Source: Paractinoplanes polyasparticus | GTDB taxonomy: Bacteria; Actinomycetota; Actinomycetes; Mycobacteriales; Micromonosporaceae | Assembly: GCF_019710575.1 (NCBI RefSeq) | Contig: NZ_JAHWFK010000001.1 | Location: forward strand, 434,001-498,000 | Direction of reading: 5' to 3' | Length of the DNA: 64,000 nt | Part shown: positions 1 to 8,251 of the stretch, piece by piece | How the letters are laid out: the number at the start of each line of letters is the position of its first letter | How positions within the stretch are numbered: position 1 is the first letter of the stretch | Notes under the pieces: model-generated | Databases searched by the model: none | What the model saw: the letters and a program-made list of their open reading frames with translations, nothing else | Told to the model about the DNA's origin: nothing | Program-made: the position numbers and the translations under genes

Positions 1-180
1 GGGTACCCCACCCGGCTCCGGCGCGGGCTCGACGTCCGGCTCCACGATCGGTTCGACCGGCGCCGGGGGCAACGGGTCGGGGCTGTCCGGCTCCAGCTCA
101 CCGGGGTCGTCGGGGATCGGTGCGCCCGGGTCGAGGGGCGGGTACTTGTCCGGGTCGGTCGACAGGCTCAGCTCGGGCAT
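1..180 (-). CDS. Proline/acid-rich hypothetical protein, N-terminal part
   Basis: Sixty codons are visible before the gene runs off the left edge. The start is well supported: on the minus strand AAAAGGAG lies a few bases before an ATG at 180. The product begins MPELSLSTDPDKYPP and is dominated by Pro, Asp and Glu, with repeated PEP/VEPD-like steps; this looks like a disordered acidic segment or linker. There is no signal peptide or membrane segment in the visible part. Function not recognised. Confidence 0.6.
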   Translation of the reverse strand, partial: MPELSLSTDPDKYPPLDPGAPIPDDPGELEPDSPDPLPPAPVEPIVEPDVEPAPEPGGVP

Positions 181-285
181 GACGGCTCCTTTTGTCGGTT
201 TCTGCCCCCTACCCTCAAGATCGGGAGCCGAAACACCGGCGAGGCGCGACCAGCGACCCCCGGAAAGTGCGGCTAAGGTGTACGC

Positions 286-492
286 ATGGTGACGGTGGCA
301 GTGCTGACGGCGATCTTGATCGTCGTCGCTGTCCTCGCCGTCGCCACGGTTCTCAGCCGTCGCGGGCCGCTCGAGCCGCCGCTGAGCACCGTCGAGGCCC
401 GGCCGCTGCCGGCCGATCGGCCGACCGGCCGGCAGCCGCAGTTCACCGCGGGCGCCCGCGGTTGCCGCGCGCCTCCGGCCGCATTCGTCTGA
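286..492 (+). CDS. Small single-pass membrane protein, hypothetical
   Basis: A 68-residue product with one hydrophobic segment at about residues 3-23 (VAVLTAILIVVAVLAVATVL), then SRR and a Pro/Ala-rich cytoplasmic tail, so an N-out/C-in single-pass protein is likely. AAGGTG precedes the ATG by about six bases. The last twenty residues (GARGCRAPPAAFV) look like random high-GC translation, so the true C-terminus could differ. Function not recognised. Confidence 0.4.
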   Translation: MVTVAVLTAILIVVAVLAVATVLSRRGPLEPPLSTVEARPLPADRPTGRQPQFTAGARGCRAPPAAFV

Positions 493-858
493 CCGCCGCT
501 CTTCCGGCGATCGCCGCCTCCGGCACGGCCGTCCCGTCCCTGACGTTCGCCGCACCGGTCTGACTTCCGGCACAGCCGGCTGTGCGGCCCGATCGTCGAA
601 GCAGGACGGTTGCCGCCTACCCGGCCCGGTCGCCAAGGCGCTCTCCTGCCGGATCGTCAGATCGACGACGACGGCGGCCGGCGGAGGAGCGACAGCTCGG
701 AGCACAACGGCGGTCGAACATCCGCCCCAGTCGACCGTCGGGACGACGGTCGCCGATCTCTCCCCGCCGGCCGGACACCGCCGGCCGGCACCGGGCGGCC
801 GTCGCCACCAGGACGGCCGCGCACCACCTGGACCTGTTTCACCGAAGGACGGATTCCC
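493..858. other. Gene-free spacer, nothing assigned
   Basis: About 366 bases of very GC-rich sequence between two plus-strand genes. The open frames here are Arg/Pro/Ala-rich and show no family resemblance. I see no convincing promoter, hairpin or repeat; the only signal is GAAGGA at 844-849, which serves the next gene. Confidence 0.5.
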
Positions 859-1620
859 ATGAACATGGTTGCGGAAATGCTGCTGACCGAGCCGGCGCCG
901 ATGGCCATCTGGGCCACGCTGATGCTGCTCACCTTCCCCGCCCTGCTGCTGCTGGGCAGCCCCGAGGCGATGCGCCGTCCCCGGCACGCGGCACAGGAGT
1001 TCGTAGCGGCGCTACGGGGCAACGGCGCCGCCGTGCGGCGACAGGCCGAGGAGGCGGCGCAGACGGCACGCTTCGCCGACGAGGTACGGGTGGCGGCCGA
1101 GCGGGCCGAGGCCCATGCGCAGCGGTGGCAGGAGGCGTGGGAGCGGTCCGAGGGCGAGCTGAACGACGCGTACACCGCCTGGCTGGAAGCCGACGCCCGG
1201 CTGCGCACCGCCACCTCGGCGGCGGCCTGGGGCACACCGTGGTCGGTGCGGACCTGCGACGAGTACGCGGCCCGGCAGCGCTACCTGCACCGCGAGGTGA
1301 CCGCCGCAGCCGGTCGGGGCGAGCTGCCGGCCGCCGCGGTGGCCGACGCCGTGGCCGAGCGGGCCGGTTGGGACGCCCGTCTGCACCCGGTCGAGCAGCA
1401 GCTGGTCATCACCCGCGCCTCGGCGGCGTGGCTGCGGCAGCGCTACGAGCAGGCCGTCGCCGCCGAGCGCGCCGCCTGGCACGACGCCGACTCGGCCCGC
1501 CGCGCGAGCAGCAGCCTGCGCCGCGAGGCAGCCCTCGCCGCATCGCTCGTCGTGCCCGCCCCCCAGGGCCGCGCAACCGCCCGCCCCCACCGCCACACCG
1601 TCGCCGTACCCGCCATGTGA
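859..1620 (+). CDS. Membrane-anchored coiled-coil hypothetical protein
   Basis: The start at 859 is chosen over an open upstream extension because GAAGGA lies nine bases before this ATG and the product then opens sensibly (MNMVAEMLL). The 253-residue protein has one hydrophobic segment at about residues 14-34, followed by a long Ala/Glu/Arg-rich helical region (about 40-135) of coiled-coil character with repeated AAxxAxxAxE steps, and a second helical stretch to about 225. The basic, Pro-rich tail looks disordered. No enzymatic motif is visible. A structural or scaffolding role at the membrane is possible, but the family is not recognised. Confidence 0.6.
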   Translation: MNMVAEMLLTEPAPMAIWATLMLLTFPALLLLGSPEAMRRPRHAAQEFVAALRGNGAAVRRQAEEAAQTARFADEVRVAAERAEAHAQRWQEAWERSEGELNDAYTAWLEADARLRTATSAAAWGTPWSVRTCDEYAARQRYLHREVTAAAGRGELPAAAVADAVAERAGWDARLHPVEQQLVITRASAAWLRQRYEQAVAAERAAWHDADSARRASSSLRREAALAASLVVPAPQGRATARPHRHTVAVPAM

Positions 1621-1740
1621 CGCGCCGCGGCGCCGGCCCTCGCACGTGCCTGGCCGCCTCGGCACCACGGCCGGGCCTTCCCCCGGCTCGGCGTCAACGG
1701 CCGGAATCAGCCGGGCGGCGTGCTCTGCGCCTCGGGGCCC

Positions 1741-2421
1741 CAGAGGCGCGGTAGTGCCACGGATGACCAGGTGCGGCGGGACGACGACCTCTCGCCGGTC
1801 GACCGCCTCGCCCTCGACGCGGGCGATCGCACGGGCCACCGCGAGGCGGGTCAGAACGGCGACGTCCTGGGCGATCGTGGTCAGGTCGACGTGGGCCAGC
1901 CGGGCCAGGCTGCTGTCGTCGTAGCCGACGACGCTGAGCCTGCCGGGTACGGCGATCCCGGCCCGCGACAGCACGTCGAGGACACCGGTGGCGCAGCGGT
2001 CGTTGAAGACAGTGACCGCGGTCGGTGGGTCGCCGAGCAGCGTGCGCGCCGCGGCGGCCCCATCGGACTCGGTGAGCCCACCCGGGACGATCCGCACCTG
2101 GCCGGTGAGGCCGTGGCGGCGCATCGCCTCCCGGTAGCCGCGGCGGCGGTCGGCGGCGCCGGGCGCCCGGCCACCGTCGATGTGCGCGATCGCCCGGTGT
2201 CCCAGCCCCACCAGGTGGTCGACGGCGAGAGCCAGCCCGTCGGCATCGGCGCTGCGGATGACGTCGACGGCAGCGTCGCGTACGGGCCGGGCCAGCGCGA
2301 CCACCGGCAGCCGGCTCGCGAGCCGGATCAGGCTCGCGGTCGACGACTGCGGGCCGAGCAGGATGAGAGCCTCGCAGCGGTCCTGGAGCAGGCCGGTGAT
2401 CGCCTCGGATTCACCGCGAGT
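1741..2421 (-). pseudogene. LacI-family regulator, 5' part deleted
   Basis: The frame encodes only the effector-binding part of a LacI/GalR regulator: TRGESEAITGLLQDRCEALI, then LVGLGHRAIAHIDGG, VFNDRCATGVLDVL and VVGYDDSSLARLAHVDLTTI, ending with the family's typical PHLVIRGTT. The helix-turn-helix, hinge and first ~100 residues are absent. Homology stops near 2421, exactly where the opposite-strand oxidoreductase homology starts. After the expected C-terminus the frame has no stop and stays open to about 1012, antisense to the coiled-coil gene; stops exist in the other two frames near 1694-1709, so a late frameshift is also possible. It cannot bind DNA as a normal LacI protein. The internal GTG at 2304 is not a credible start. 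Confidence 0.75.
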
Positions 2422-3263
2422 ACACGGATCCGGAGCAGGTGTGGCCGGACTCCGAAGTGGACGCTGTTGTCATCGCGGCGCCGGCCCGCTTCCACGCCGA
2501 TCTCGCGGTCGCGGCGGCCCGCGCCGGCAAGCACATCTTCTGCGAGAAGCCGATGGCGCTGAGCCTGGCCGACGCCGACCGGGTCATCGACACCGCCCGG
2601 GCCGCCGGGGTGGTGCTCCAGGTCGGGTTCAACCGCCGGTTCGCGCCCGACTGGGTCGCGGCCCGGGTGCTCGTCGAGGACGGGCGGGTCGGCACGCCGC
2701 GGCTGCTGCGCTCTCTGACCCGCGATCCCGGCGGCTTCGACCCGGCCCGGGTCGCGCCCGGCACGATCTTCCTGGAGACGCTGATCCACGACTTCGACAC
2801 GCTGCGGTTCCTCAACCCCGGGTCGGAGGTCACGCACGTCCACGCTTTCGCCGACGCGCTGGTCGAGCCGGCCTGGCGCGACCAGGGGCTGCTCGGCACC
2901 GCCGTGGTCACCGCACGGTTCGGCAACGGCGCGGTCGGCACGGCCGAGGCCTGCTTCGAGGCGAGCTACGGCTACGACGTCCGCGGCGAGGTGCTGGGCT
3001 CGGGCGGCATGGTCACGATGGGCGACGGGCGACGCACCGGGATGACGTTCCCGGGCCCGGCCGGCCGGCTGGTCGACACCGCCCGGGGCGACCAGGAACT
3101 GTTCGCCGGGGCTTATGTGGCCGAACTGGCCGCCTTCACCGGCGCCGTACGGACCGGCTCACCGTCCACTGTGACCGGCGAGGACGCCCGCGCCGCTTTG
3201 GCCGTCGCCCTCGCCGCCGCCGAGTCCGCCCGTACGGGAAGGGTCGTCGAGGTGGCGAAGTGA
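2412..3263 (+). pseudogene. Gfo/Idh/MocA oxidoreductase, N-terminus deleted
   Basis: The frame carries most of a Gfo/Idh/MocA NAD(P)-dependent sugar or inositol dehydrogenase: DAVVIAAPARFHADLAVAAA, then GKHIFCEKPMALS with the conserved EKP lysine, GFNRRFAPDW, a C-terminal alpha/beta domain and a normal stop. Missing is the first ~60 residues with the GxGxxG dinucleotide-binding turn; only YTDPEQVW remains before the conserved strand. In frame, TGA stands at 2397, so no intact start can be recovered; the GTG at 2439 would give a protein unable to bind cofactor normally. About 283 residues survive where about 335-345 are usual. It is joined head-to-head with the beheaded LacI gene, so the intact pair was probably a divergent regulator/enzyme locus. 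Confidence 0.75.
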
Positions 3264-3304
3264 GGTCGGCCGTCAGCGCGGAGATGGTTTCCTCGAGCTT
3301 CCGG

Positions 3305-4144
3305 TCAGGCTCTGGCCATCTTCTCCGGCGAGAAGCAGCAGTCCGTGCATAGTCGCGGCTGCGGCAGCGTGAAGGCCAGGCAGCACGTCCGCCGCCGCAC
3401 CGTGACCAGCCCGGCCGGATCGGCGGTCCATTCGACCAGGCTGTCCAGGCCGAGCCCGTCCAGCAGCGTCCCGACTTCACGGGCCGAGGCGCCCGGCACG
3501 GCCCGGACAGCGTGCCGGGTGGCGTGCGCGAGGTTCGAAGCCAGCGACCCGAGCAGCGGCCGTCGACCGACCCGGACCACCCGCTGAACGGCTTCGATCA
3601 GGGGCTCGGCATGCTCGTCCAGCAGCACCCGCCGCACCTCTTCCAGCAGCGCCGCCTCGTCCGCCACCACCGAGACCGCCGGGCCGGGGACGAGCGGGCC
3701 GGACGCGAGCGGGTCGGAGGCCAGCACCGCGGCCGGGACGGCGGTGCGCAGGCCGAGGCGGATCGGGGCCTGTTGCGCGTCGAGCCGGATCAGGACGTCG
3801 GACGCGGCGACGCGCGGGACCCGGCGGGCCGCCACCCAGCTGAAGGCGACCGGGACGGCCAGCCAGTAGGAGTACGCCTTCCACATGAGGGCGGCCGCCA
3901 CGTGCGGCTGGGCGTGCCAGTGACGCCGGGCAGCCGCAAGCAGCGGCTCGACGTCGCCATCGGCCGCCGTCCAGCCCGCCGGATCGGCCACTACCAGGTC
4001 GGATGCCAGGCCGGGCAGCCGCGTGCTGGTCCCGAAGGCGCCCCTGATCGCAGCGAGAACCGGCGCGGCGTCGTCTTCCACACCACGACCTATACCCGCC
4101 CGTCCCGTTCCGACGCGAGGCCGGCCTGTGGACAACGGAAGCAC
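3305..4144 (-). CDS. FhuF-like (2Fe-2S) ferric-siderophore reductase
   Basis: The diagnostic part is the C-terminus: RRTCCLAFTLPQPRLCTDCC, the CC-x10-C-x2-C cysteine cluster that binds the [2Fe-2S] centre in FhuF-type ferric reductases, which release iron from imported siderophores in the cytoplasm. The rest (about 250 residues) has the expected hydrophobic helical core (ALMWKAYSYWLAVPVAFSW). The start is uncertain: GTG at 4144 gives the full open frame, while GTG at 4081 (VEDDAAPVLAAIRG) looks more natural as an N-terminus; neither has a strong ribosome site. The gene is convergent with the truncated oxidoreductase and has no siderophore transporter beside it. Confidence 0.7.
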   Translation of the reverse strand: MLPLSTGRPRVGTGRAGIGRGVEDDAAPVLAAIRGAFGTSTRLPGLASDLVVADPAGWTAADGDVEPLLAAARRHWHAQPHVAAALMWKAYSYWLAVPVAFSWVAARRVPRVAASDVLIRLDAQQAPIRLGLRTAVPAAVLASDPLASGPLVPGPAVSVVADEAALLEEVRRVLLDEHAEPLIEAVQRVVRVGRRPLLGSLASNLAHATRHAVRAVPGASAREVGTLLDGLGLDSLVEWTADPAGLVTVRRRTCCLAFTLPQPRLCTDCCFSPEKMARA

Positions 4145-4259
4145 GCCGAGTCCGAGATCGCGGGCTCGGCGCCACCCCCGGTAGGCCGGCGGATGTCACA
4201 ACGAGCGCGGCACCGCGGTCCTAGCAGAGGACAACGGCAATCTGCTGGGAGGTCCCAAG

Positions 4260-4661
4260 ATGGGTGACAAGCGATCGGACGCGTGGCAGACGGCGGTGAC
4301 CGTGCTGCAGGAGGCGCAGCCGCCCTTCATCCCGGCGGGCGCACACGCCATGACCATCGTCATCGAATACCCGGCGGGTGACCCGGGCACGCCGCCGCAC
4401 CGGCACCCCGGTCCGGCGTTCGGGGTCGTGCTCGAGGGCGAGATGCTCTTCGAGCTGGAGGGCGAGGCGCCGCGGGTGGTCAAGGCGGGCGAGGCGTTCT
4501 GGGAGCCGGGCGGCGACGTCATCCACTACTCGGACGGCAACGCCCGCGACGACGGGCCGGTGCGGTTCACGGTGACGATGCTGTGCGACCCCGGGAAGCC
4601 GATGCTGGTGCTGGTCGACGACGACGAGCTGGCCGCCCGCAGGGACCGGCGCGTCCGGTGA
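4260..4661 (+). CDS. Cupin-domain protein
   Basis: A 133-residue single-domain cupin. Metal-ligand motifs are visible: PHRHPGPAFGVVLEGE matches cupin motif 1 (G-x5-H-x-H-x3,4-E) in relaxed form, and GEAFWEPGGDVIHYSDGN matches motif 2. It has no signal peptide. GGGAGGT lies about seven bases before the ATG. The stop overlaps the next start by four bases (GTGA), so it is co-translated with the hydrolase remnant. Substrate unknown; such proteins are often small-molecule dioxygenases, isomerases or sensors. Confidence 0.75.
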   Translation: MGDKRSDAWQTAVTVLQEAQPPFIPAGAHAMTIVIEYPAGDPGTPPHRHPGPAFGVVLEGEMLFELEGEAPRVVKAGEAFWEPGGDVIHYSDGNARDDGPVRFTVTMLCDPGKPMLVLVDDDELAARRDRRVR

Positions 4662-5317
4662 CGGGGCTGCCGGTGCGGCACGTCACCACCGATGTGCTCG
4701 AGGTCGCGTATCACGAGGCCGGGCCTTCGGACGGGCCGCCGGTCCTGCTGTTGCACGGTTTCCCGTACGACATCCACAGCTGTGTCGAGGTGGCGCCGCT
4801 GCTGGCCGCCGCGGGTCACCGGGTGATCGTGCCCTACCTGCGCGGGCACGGGCCGACCCGGTTCCTGAGCGCGGAGACGCCCCGCTCGGGGCAGCAGGCC
4901 GCGCTGGGAGCGGACGCCCGCGGCATCGCCGAGGTGATCTGGCGCCGCAACTCACCGAAGTGGACGTTCGGCGCGGGTGAGCTCGACCGGGCGGCCGAGG
5001 CCTTCGCGAACCCGGACTACGTCGATGTCGTCATCCACTCGTACCGGCACCGCCTGGGCCGCGCCGCCGGGGCTCCCGCCTACGAGCGGGCCGAGGGCGC
5101 GCTCAGCCGCCTGCCGGCAATCACCGTGCCCGCGGTGACGCTGGACGGCACGGCCGACGGCAACTTCCCGGCCACCGACGGCAGCCCCACCGCGGCCCGC
5201 TTCACCGGCCCGCGGGTGCACCGGCAGGTCCCCGACGCCGGTCACAACCTGCCACAGGAGGCGCCTGCCGCGTTCACCGACGCCGTCCGGGAGGTCGCGT
5301 CGCTGATCGTCACGTGA
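4658..5317 (+). pseudogene. Alpha/beta-hydrolase with in-frame deletion of the nucleophile region
   Basis: The GTG start overlaps the cupin stop. The N-terminal part is clear (VLLLHGFPYD with the oxyanion HG motif; GHRVIVPYLRGHGPTRFL) and the C-terminal part is clear (VTLDGTADG acid loop; DAGHNLPQEAPAAF with the catalytic His). Between GQQAALGADA and RGIAEVIWRRNSPKW, near 4905-4925, about 75-80 residues normally present are missing, including the G-x-D/S-x-G nucleophile elbow and part of the cap. The product is about 219 residues instead of about 295. The frame stays open, so a protein may still be made, but it should be catalytically dead. The family comparison is from memory and not an alignment. 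Confidence 0.65.
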
Positions 5318-5324
5318 TTGTCAC
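5309..5324 (+). promoter_or_regulatory. GTCAC-N6-GTCAC direct repeat
   Basis: GTCAC at 5309-5313 and again at 5320-5324, 11 bases apart centre to centre, spanning the hydrolase stop codon and lying about 90 bases upstream of the NmrA-like gene. The layout equals the GTnAC-N6-GTnAC site described for the OmpR-type regulator AfsQ1. Two further copies of this layout occur near 60.9 and 63.6 kb. Whether it is bound is an inference. Confidence 0.3.
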
Positions 5325-5413
5325 GCGTTCGCTGAACGGCGCTGAGCGTCTTGCTTATGGTAGTGCGCTTCTGAGCCATTCAGGCTCTCATCGAACGCCG
5401 CTGTACTGGACAC

Positions 5414-6229
5414 ATGACACTTCTCATCGGTGGAACCGGCAAGACCGGACGGCGGGTCGCCGACCGCCTGATCCAGCAAGGCACCGACATACGGGTGGCC
5501 TCGCGCCACAGCGACACCCGGTTCGACTGGGAAGACGAGTCCAGCTGGCCGGCCGCCCTGGACGGGCAGCGGGCCGTCTACATCACCTTCTACCCCGACC
5601 TCGGGCTGCCGGGCGCCGCCGGCAAGGTGGGCGCCCTCGCCGACCTGGCCGCCACGAACGGGGTCGAGCACCTGGTGCTGCTCTCGGGCCGGGGCGAGCC
5701 CGTCGCGCGGGCGGCCGAGCAGCGCGTGAAGGACTCGGGCACGGGCTGGACGATCGTCACGTGCAGCTGGTTCGCGCAGAACTTCAGCGAGGACTTCCTG
5801 GCCGGTGCGGCCGCCGGCGGCGACATCCGGCTGCCCGCGGGCGACGTGGCCGAGCCGTTCGTCGACGCCGACGACATCGCCGACGTGGTCGCGGCCGCGC
5901 TGACCGACCCGGACCGGCACCGGGGCCGGCACTACGAGCTGACCGGTCCTCGCGCGCTGACGTTCGCCGAGGTCGCGGCCGAGCTCAGCCGGGCCTCGGG
6001 CCGCGAGATCCGCTACACGGCGATCAGCCACGAGGAGTACGAGGGCATCCTGCGCGACGCCGGGCTGCCGGTGGAGCTGGGCGACATGTTCCGCGGCATC
6101 CTCGACGGCCGCAACGCCGCCCCGGCCGACGGGGTGCGGCAGGCGCTCGGCCGACCGGCGCGCGACTTCGCCGAGTACGCGGCGCGGGCCGCGGAAACCG
6201 GAGTGTGGAGCGTGCCGCAGGTACGGTGA
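5414..6229 (+). CDS. NmrA-family NAD(P)-binding protein
   Basis: A 271-residue atypical short-chain reductase. The N-terminal GGTGKTGRRVADRL carries the GxxGxxG dinucleotide loop. LVLLSGRGEP, WTIVTCSWFAQNFSED and FVDADDIADVVAAAL match NmrA/QOR2-like proteins that bind NAD(P) and act as redox sensors or quinone reductases; the YxxxK catalytic pair of classical SDRs is not evident. No clear ribosome site precedes the ATG. It lies four bases before an AraC-type regulator on the same strand, so the two are probably one operon and may form a sensor/response pair. Confidence 0.75.
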   Translation: MTLLIGGTGKTGRRVADRLIQQGTDIRVASRHSDTRFDWEDESSWPAALDGQRAVYITFYPDLGLPGAAGKVGALADLAATNGVEHLVLLSGRGEPVARAAEQRVKDSGTGWTIVTCSWFAQNFSEDFLAGAAAGGDIRLPAGDVAEPFVDADDIADVVAAALTDPDRHRGRHYELTGPRALTFAEVAAELSRASGREIRYTAISHEEYEGILRDAGLPVELGDMFRGILDGRNAAPADGVRQALGRPARDFAEYAARAAETGVWSVPQVR

Positions 6230-6233
6230 GCGG

Positions 6234-7211
6234 ATGGACGCGCTGACCGGACTGCTCGACGGGCCTCGCGCCCGCGGGGCGTTCCTGCTGCGCTCGGTCC
6301 TGGATCCGCCGTGGTCGCTGCGGATTCAGGACGGCTCGCCGCTGTCGCTCATCACGCTGGTCCGCGGCGAGGCCTGGATCCTCAAGCAGCACGCGACCCC
6401 GGTCCGCGTCGAGCCGGGCGACGTGGCCGTCGTGACCGGTACCGAGCCGTACGCGGTGGCCGACTCCCCCGGCACCGCGCCCCAGATCATCATTCACCCC
6501 GGCCAGCGCTGCGAGTCGGCCGACGGCACCGAGATGACGATGACCGGGCAGGGCGTCCGCACGTGGGGCGCGGCCCCGGACGGCGCGACCGTGATGATCA
6601 GCGGCACCTACCAGATGCACAGCGAGGTCAGCCGGCGCCTGCTCGACGCGCTGCCCGGCCTGCTGATCCGCCCGGCCGAGGCCGGCGACCGGGCGCTGAT
6701 CGAGCTGCTCGTGCGCGAGATGAGCGGCACCGAACCCGCGCAGGACCTGGTGCTCGACCGGCTGCTCGACCTGGTGCTGGTCTCGGTGCTGCGCTCGTGG
6801 CTGGCCACTCCGGACGACGACGCCCCGGGCTGGCAGCGGGCACAGACCGACACCGTGGTCGGGCCGGCCCTGCGCCTCATCCACGACGACCCCTCGTACG
6901 CGTGGACCGTCGCCTCCCTGGCCGCCCGCACGGGGGTCTCCCGGGCCTCGCTGGCGCGACGGTTCACCGACGTGGTGGGCGAGTCCCCGATGGCCTATCT
7001 CACCGGCTGGCGGCTCACCCTGGCCGCCGACCTGCTGCGCCAGGGTGACGCGACGCTGGAGGCGGTGGCCCGGCGCGTCGGCTACGGCAGTGCCTTCGCG
7101 CTGAGCACGGCGTTCAAGCGCGAACGGGGCGTCAGCCCGCAGGAGTACCGCCGCCGCCCCGCCCTCGCGCCCCACCCGTCACCCCTGCCCCGCGTGGTGC
7201 GGCTCACGTGA
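6234..7211 (+). CDS. AraC-family transcriptional regulator
   Basis: 325 residues. The N-terminal half is a cupin-type ligand domain of the AraC_binding class (SLITLVRGEAWILKQ, VRVEPGDVAVVTG). The C-terminal ~100 residues hold the two helix-turn-helix motifs of the AraC/XylS family: YAWTVASLAARTGVSRASLA and ATLEAVARRVGYGSAFALST, ending FKRERGVSPQEYRRRP. It starts four bases after the NmrA-like reductase and probably controls it. The effector is unknown. Confidence 0.85.
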   Translation: MDALTGLLDGPRARGAFLLRSVLDPPWSLRIQDGSPLSLITLVRGEAWILKQHATPVRVEPGDVAVVTGTEPYAVADSPGTAPQIIIHPGQRCESADGTEMTMTGQGVRTWGAAPDGATVMISGTYQMHSEVSRRLLDALPGLLIRPAEAGDRALIELLVREMSGTEPAQDLVLDRLLDLVLVSVLRSWLATPDDDAPGWQRAQTDTVVGPALRLIHDDPSYAWTVASLAARTGVSRASLARRFTDVVGESPMAYLTGWRLTLAADLLRQGDATLEAVARRVGYGSAFALSTAFKRERGVSPQEYRRRPALAPHPSPLPRVVRLT

Positions 7212-7272
7212 CCTGAACACCCGATGTGGGTGTCAGACCCGATGGCAGACCCGGCCCGGGCCAGGCAGGGTC

Positions 7273-7293
7273 GGGAGGAAGCGTTTTCCTTCC
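7273..7293. promoter_or_regulatory. Near-palindromic operator-like site before the TCS-Mrp operon
   Basis: GGGAGGAAGCGTTTTCCTTCC is nearly an inverted repeat (GGAGGAA against TTCCTTCC) and sits 20 bases before the histidine kinase start in a 101-base spacer. A LacI-like or other dimeric repressor could bind. I see no convincing -35/-10 pair beside it. Confidence 0.25.
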
Positions 7294-7312
7294 AGGGATC
7301 GGGTGAGCCTGC

Positions 7313-8251
7313 GTGTCGCTGTTCCGGCGCATCTTCTCGTTGAACGCGGCGGTTCTCACCGTCGCGGCCCTCGTGCTGCTCTTCGCCCCGGTGACCGTCT
7401 CGGCGACGGCCCGGCTGGCCGAGGCGCTCGTCATCCTGGCCGGCACGGCGGTGACGCTGGTGGCCAACGCGGTGATGCTGCGCGTGGGCCTGTCGCCGCT
7501 GGCCCGGCTCACCCGCGTGATGACCACGATCGACCTGCTGCGGCCGGGCACCCGGCTGGTGGCCCGCGGCCAGGGCGAGATCGCCCAGCTGATCACGGCG
7601 TTCAACGCGATGCTGGAACGACTGGAGACGGAACGGGCGTCCAGCGCCGGGCGCGCGCTCTCGGCCCAGGAGGCGGAACGTCACCGCATCGCCCAGGAAC
7701 TGCACGACGAGATCGGTCAGACGCTGACCGCCGTGCTGCTCGACCTGAAGCGGGTCGCCCGGGCGTCGCCCGAGCCCATGCGTGACCAGCTGTTGCAGGT
7801 TCAGGAGAGCACCCGCAACAGCCTCGACGAGATCCGCCGCATCGCCCGCCGGCTGCGCCCCGGCGTCCTCGAGGAACTCGGCCTGGCCAGTGCCCTGCGC
7901 GCGCTGGCCGGCGAGTTCACGACGGCCGGCCTGGCCGTGCGCCGTCAGATCGGCTCCGATCTGCCCGTCCTGCCGAAGGAGGTCGAACTGGTGCTCTACC
8001 GGGTCGCCCAGGAAAGCCTGACCAACGCCGCCCGGCATGCGGCCGCCCAGCACGTCGACCTGGTGCTGGCCCGGCAGAAGGACGGCGGCGTCCGCCTGTG
8101 CGTGCGCGACGACGGCCGCGGACTGCGGGGCGCGCCCGAGGGGGCGGGCATTCGCGGCATGCGCGAGCGCGCGTTGCTGATCGGCGCCGACCTGTCCGTG
8201 GAGTCCGGGACGCCCGGTGGCACCTCGGTCCAGCTCACGGTGCCCGCATGA
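7313..8251 (+). CDS. NarL-type sensor histidine kinase
   Basis: 312 residues with two membrane segments at the N-terminus (about 8-30 and 37-60), then a HAMP-like linker and the HisKA_3 phospho-acceptor AEAERHRIAQELHDEIGQTL, with the phosphorylated His in ELHDEIGQ. The ATP-binding domain follows: VLYRVAQESLTNAARHA as N-box, VRDDGRG and AGIRGMRERA as G-boxes. The periplasmic loop is almost absent, so it probably senses within the membrane or in the cytoplasm. The start is GTG. The stop overlaps the response regulator ATG (ATGA). Its position at the head of the Mrp operon suggests that it senses pH, sodium or membrane energy. Confidence 0.88.
   Translation: MSLFRRIFSLNAAVLTVAALVLLFAPVTVSATARLAEALVILAGTAVTLVANAVMLRVGLSPLARLTRVMTTIDLLRPGTRLVARGQGEIAQLITAFNAMLERLETERASSAGRALSAQEAERHRIAQELHDEIGQTLTAVLLDLKRVARASPEPMRDQLLQVQESTRNSLDEIRRIARRLRPGVLEELGLASALRALAGEFTTAGLAVRRQIGSDLPVLPKEVELVLYRVAQESLTNAARHAAAQHVDLVLARQKDGGVRLCVRDDGRGLRGAPEGAGIRGMRERALLIGADLSVESGTPGGTSVQLTVPA

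Noticed and set aside
1012..1740. Continuation of the LacI frame antisense to the coiled-coil gene
   Set aside because: Family homology ends at about 1741; the rest is Gly/Arg/Ala-rich shadow sequence opposite a better-supported gene.
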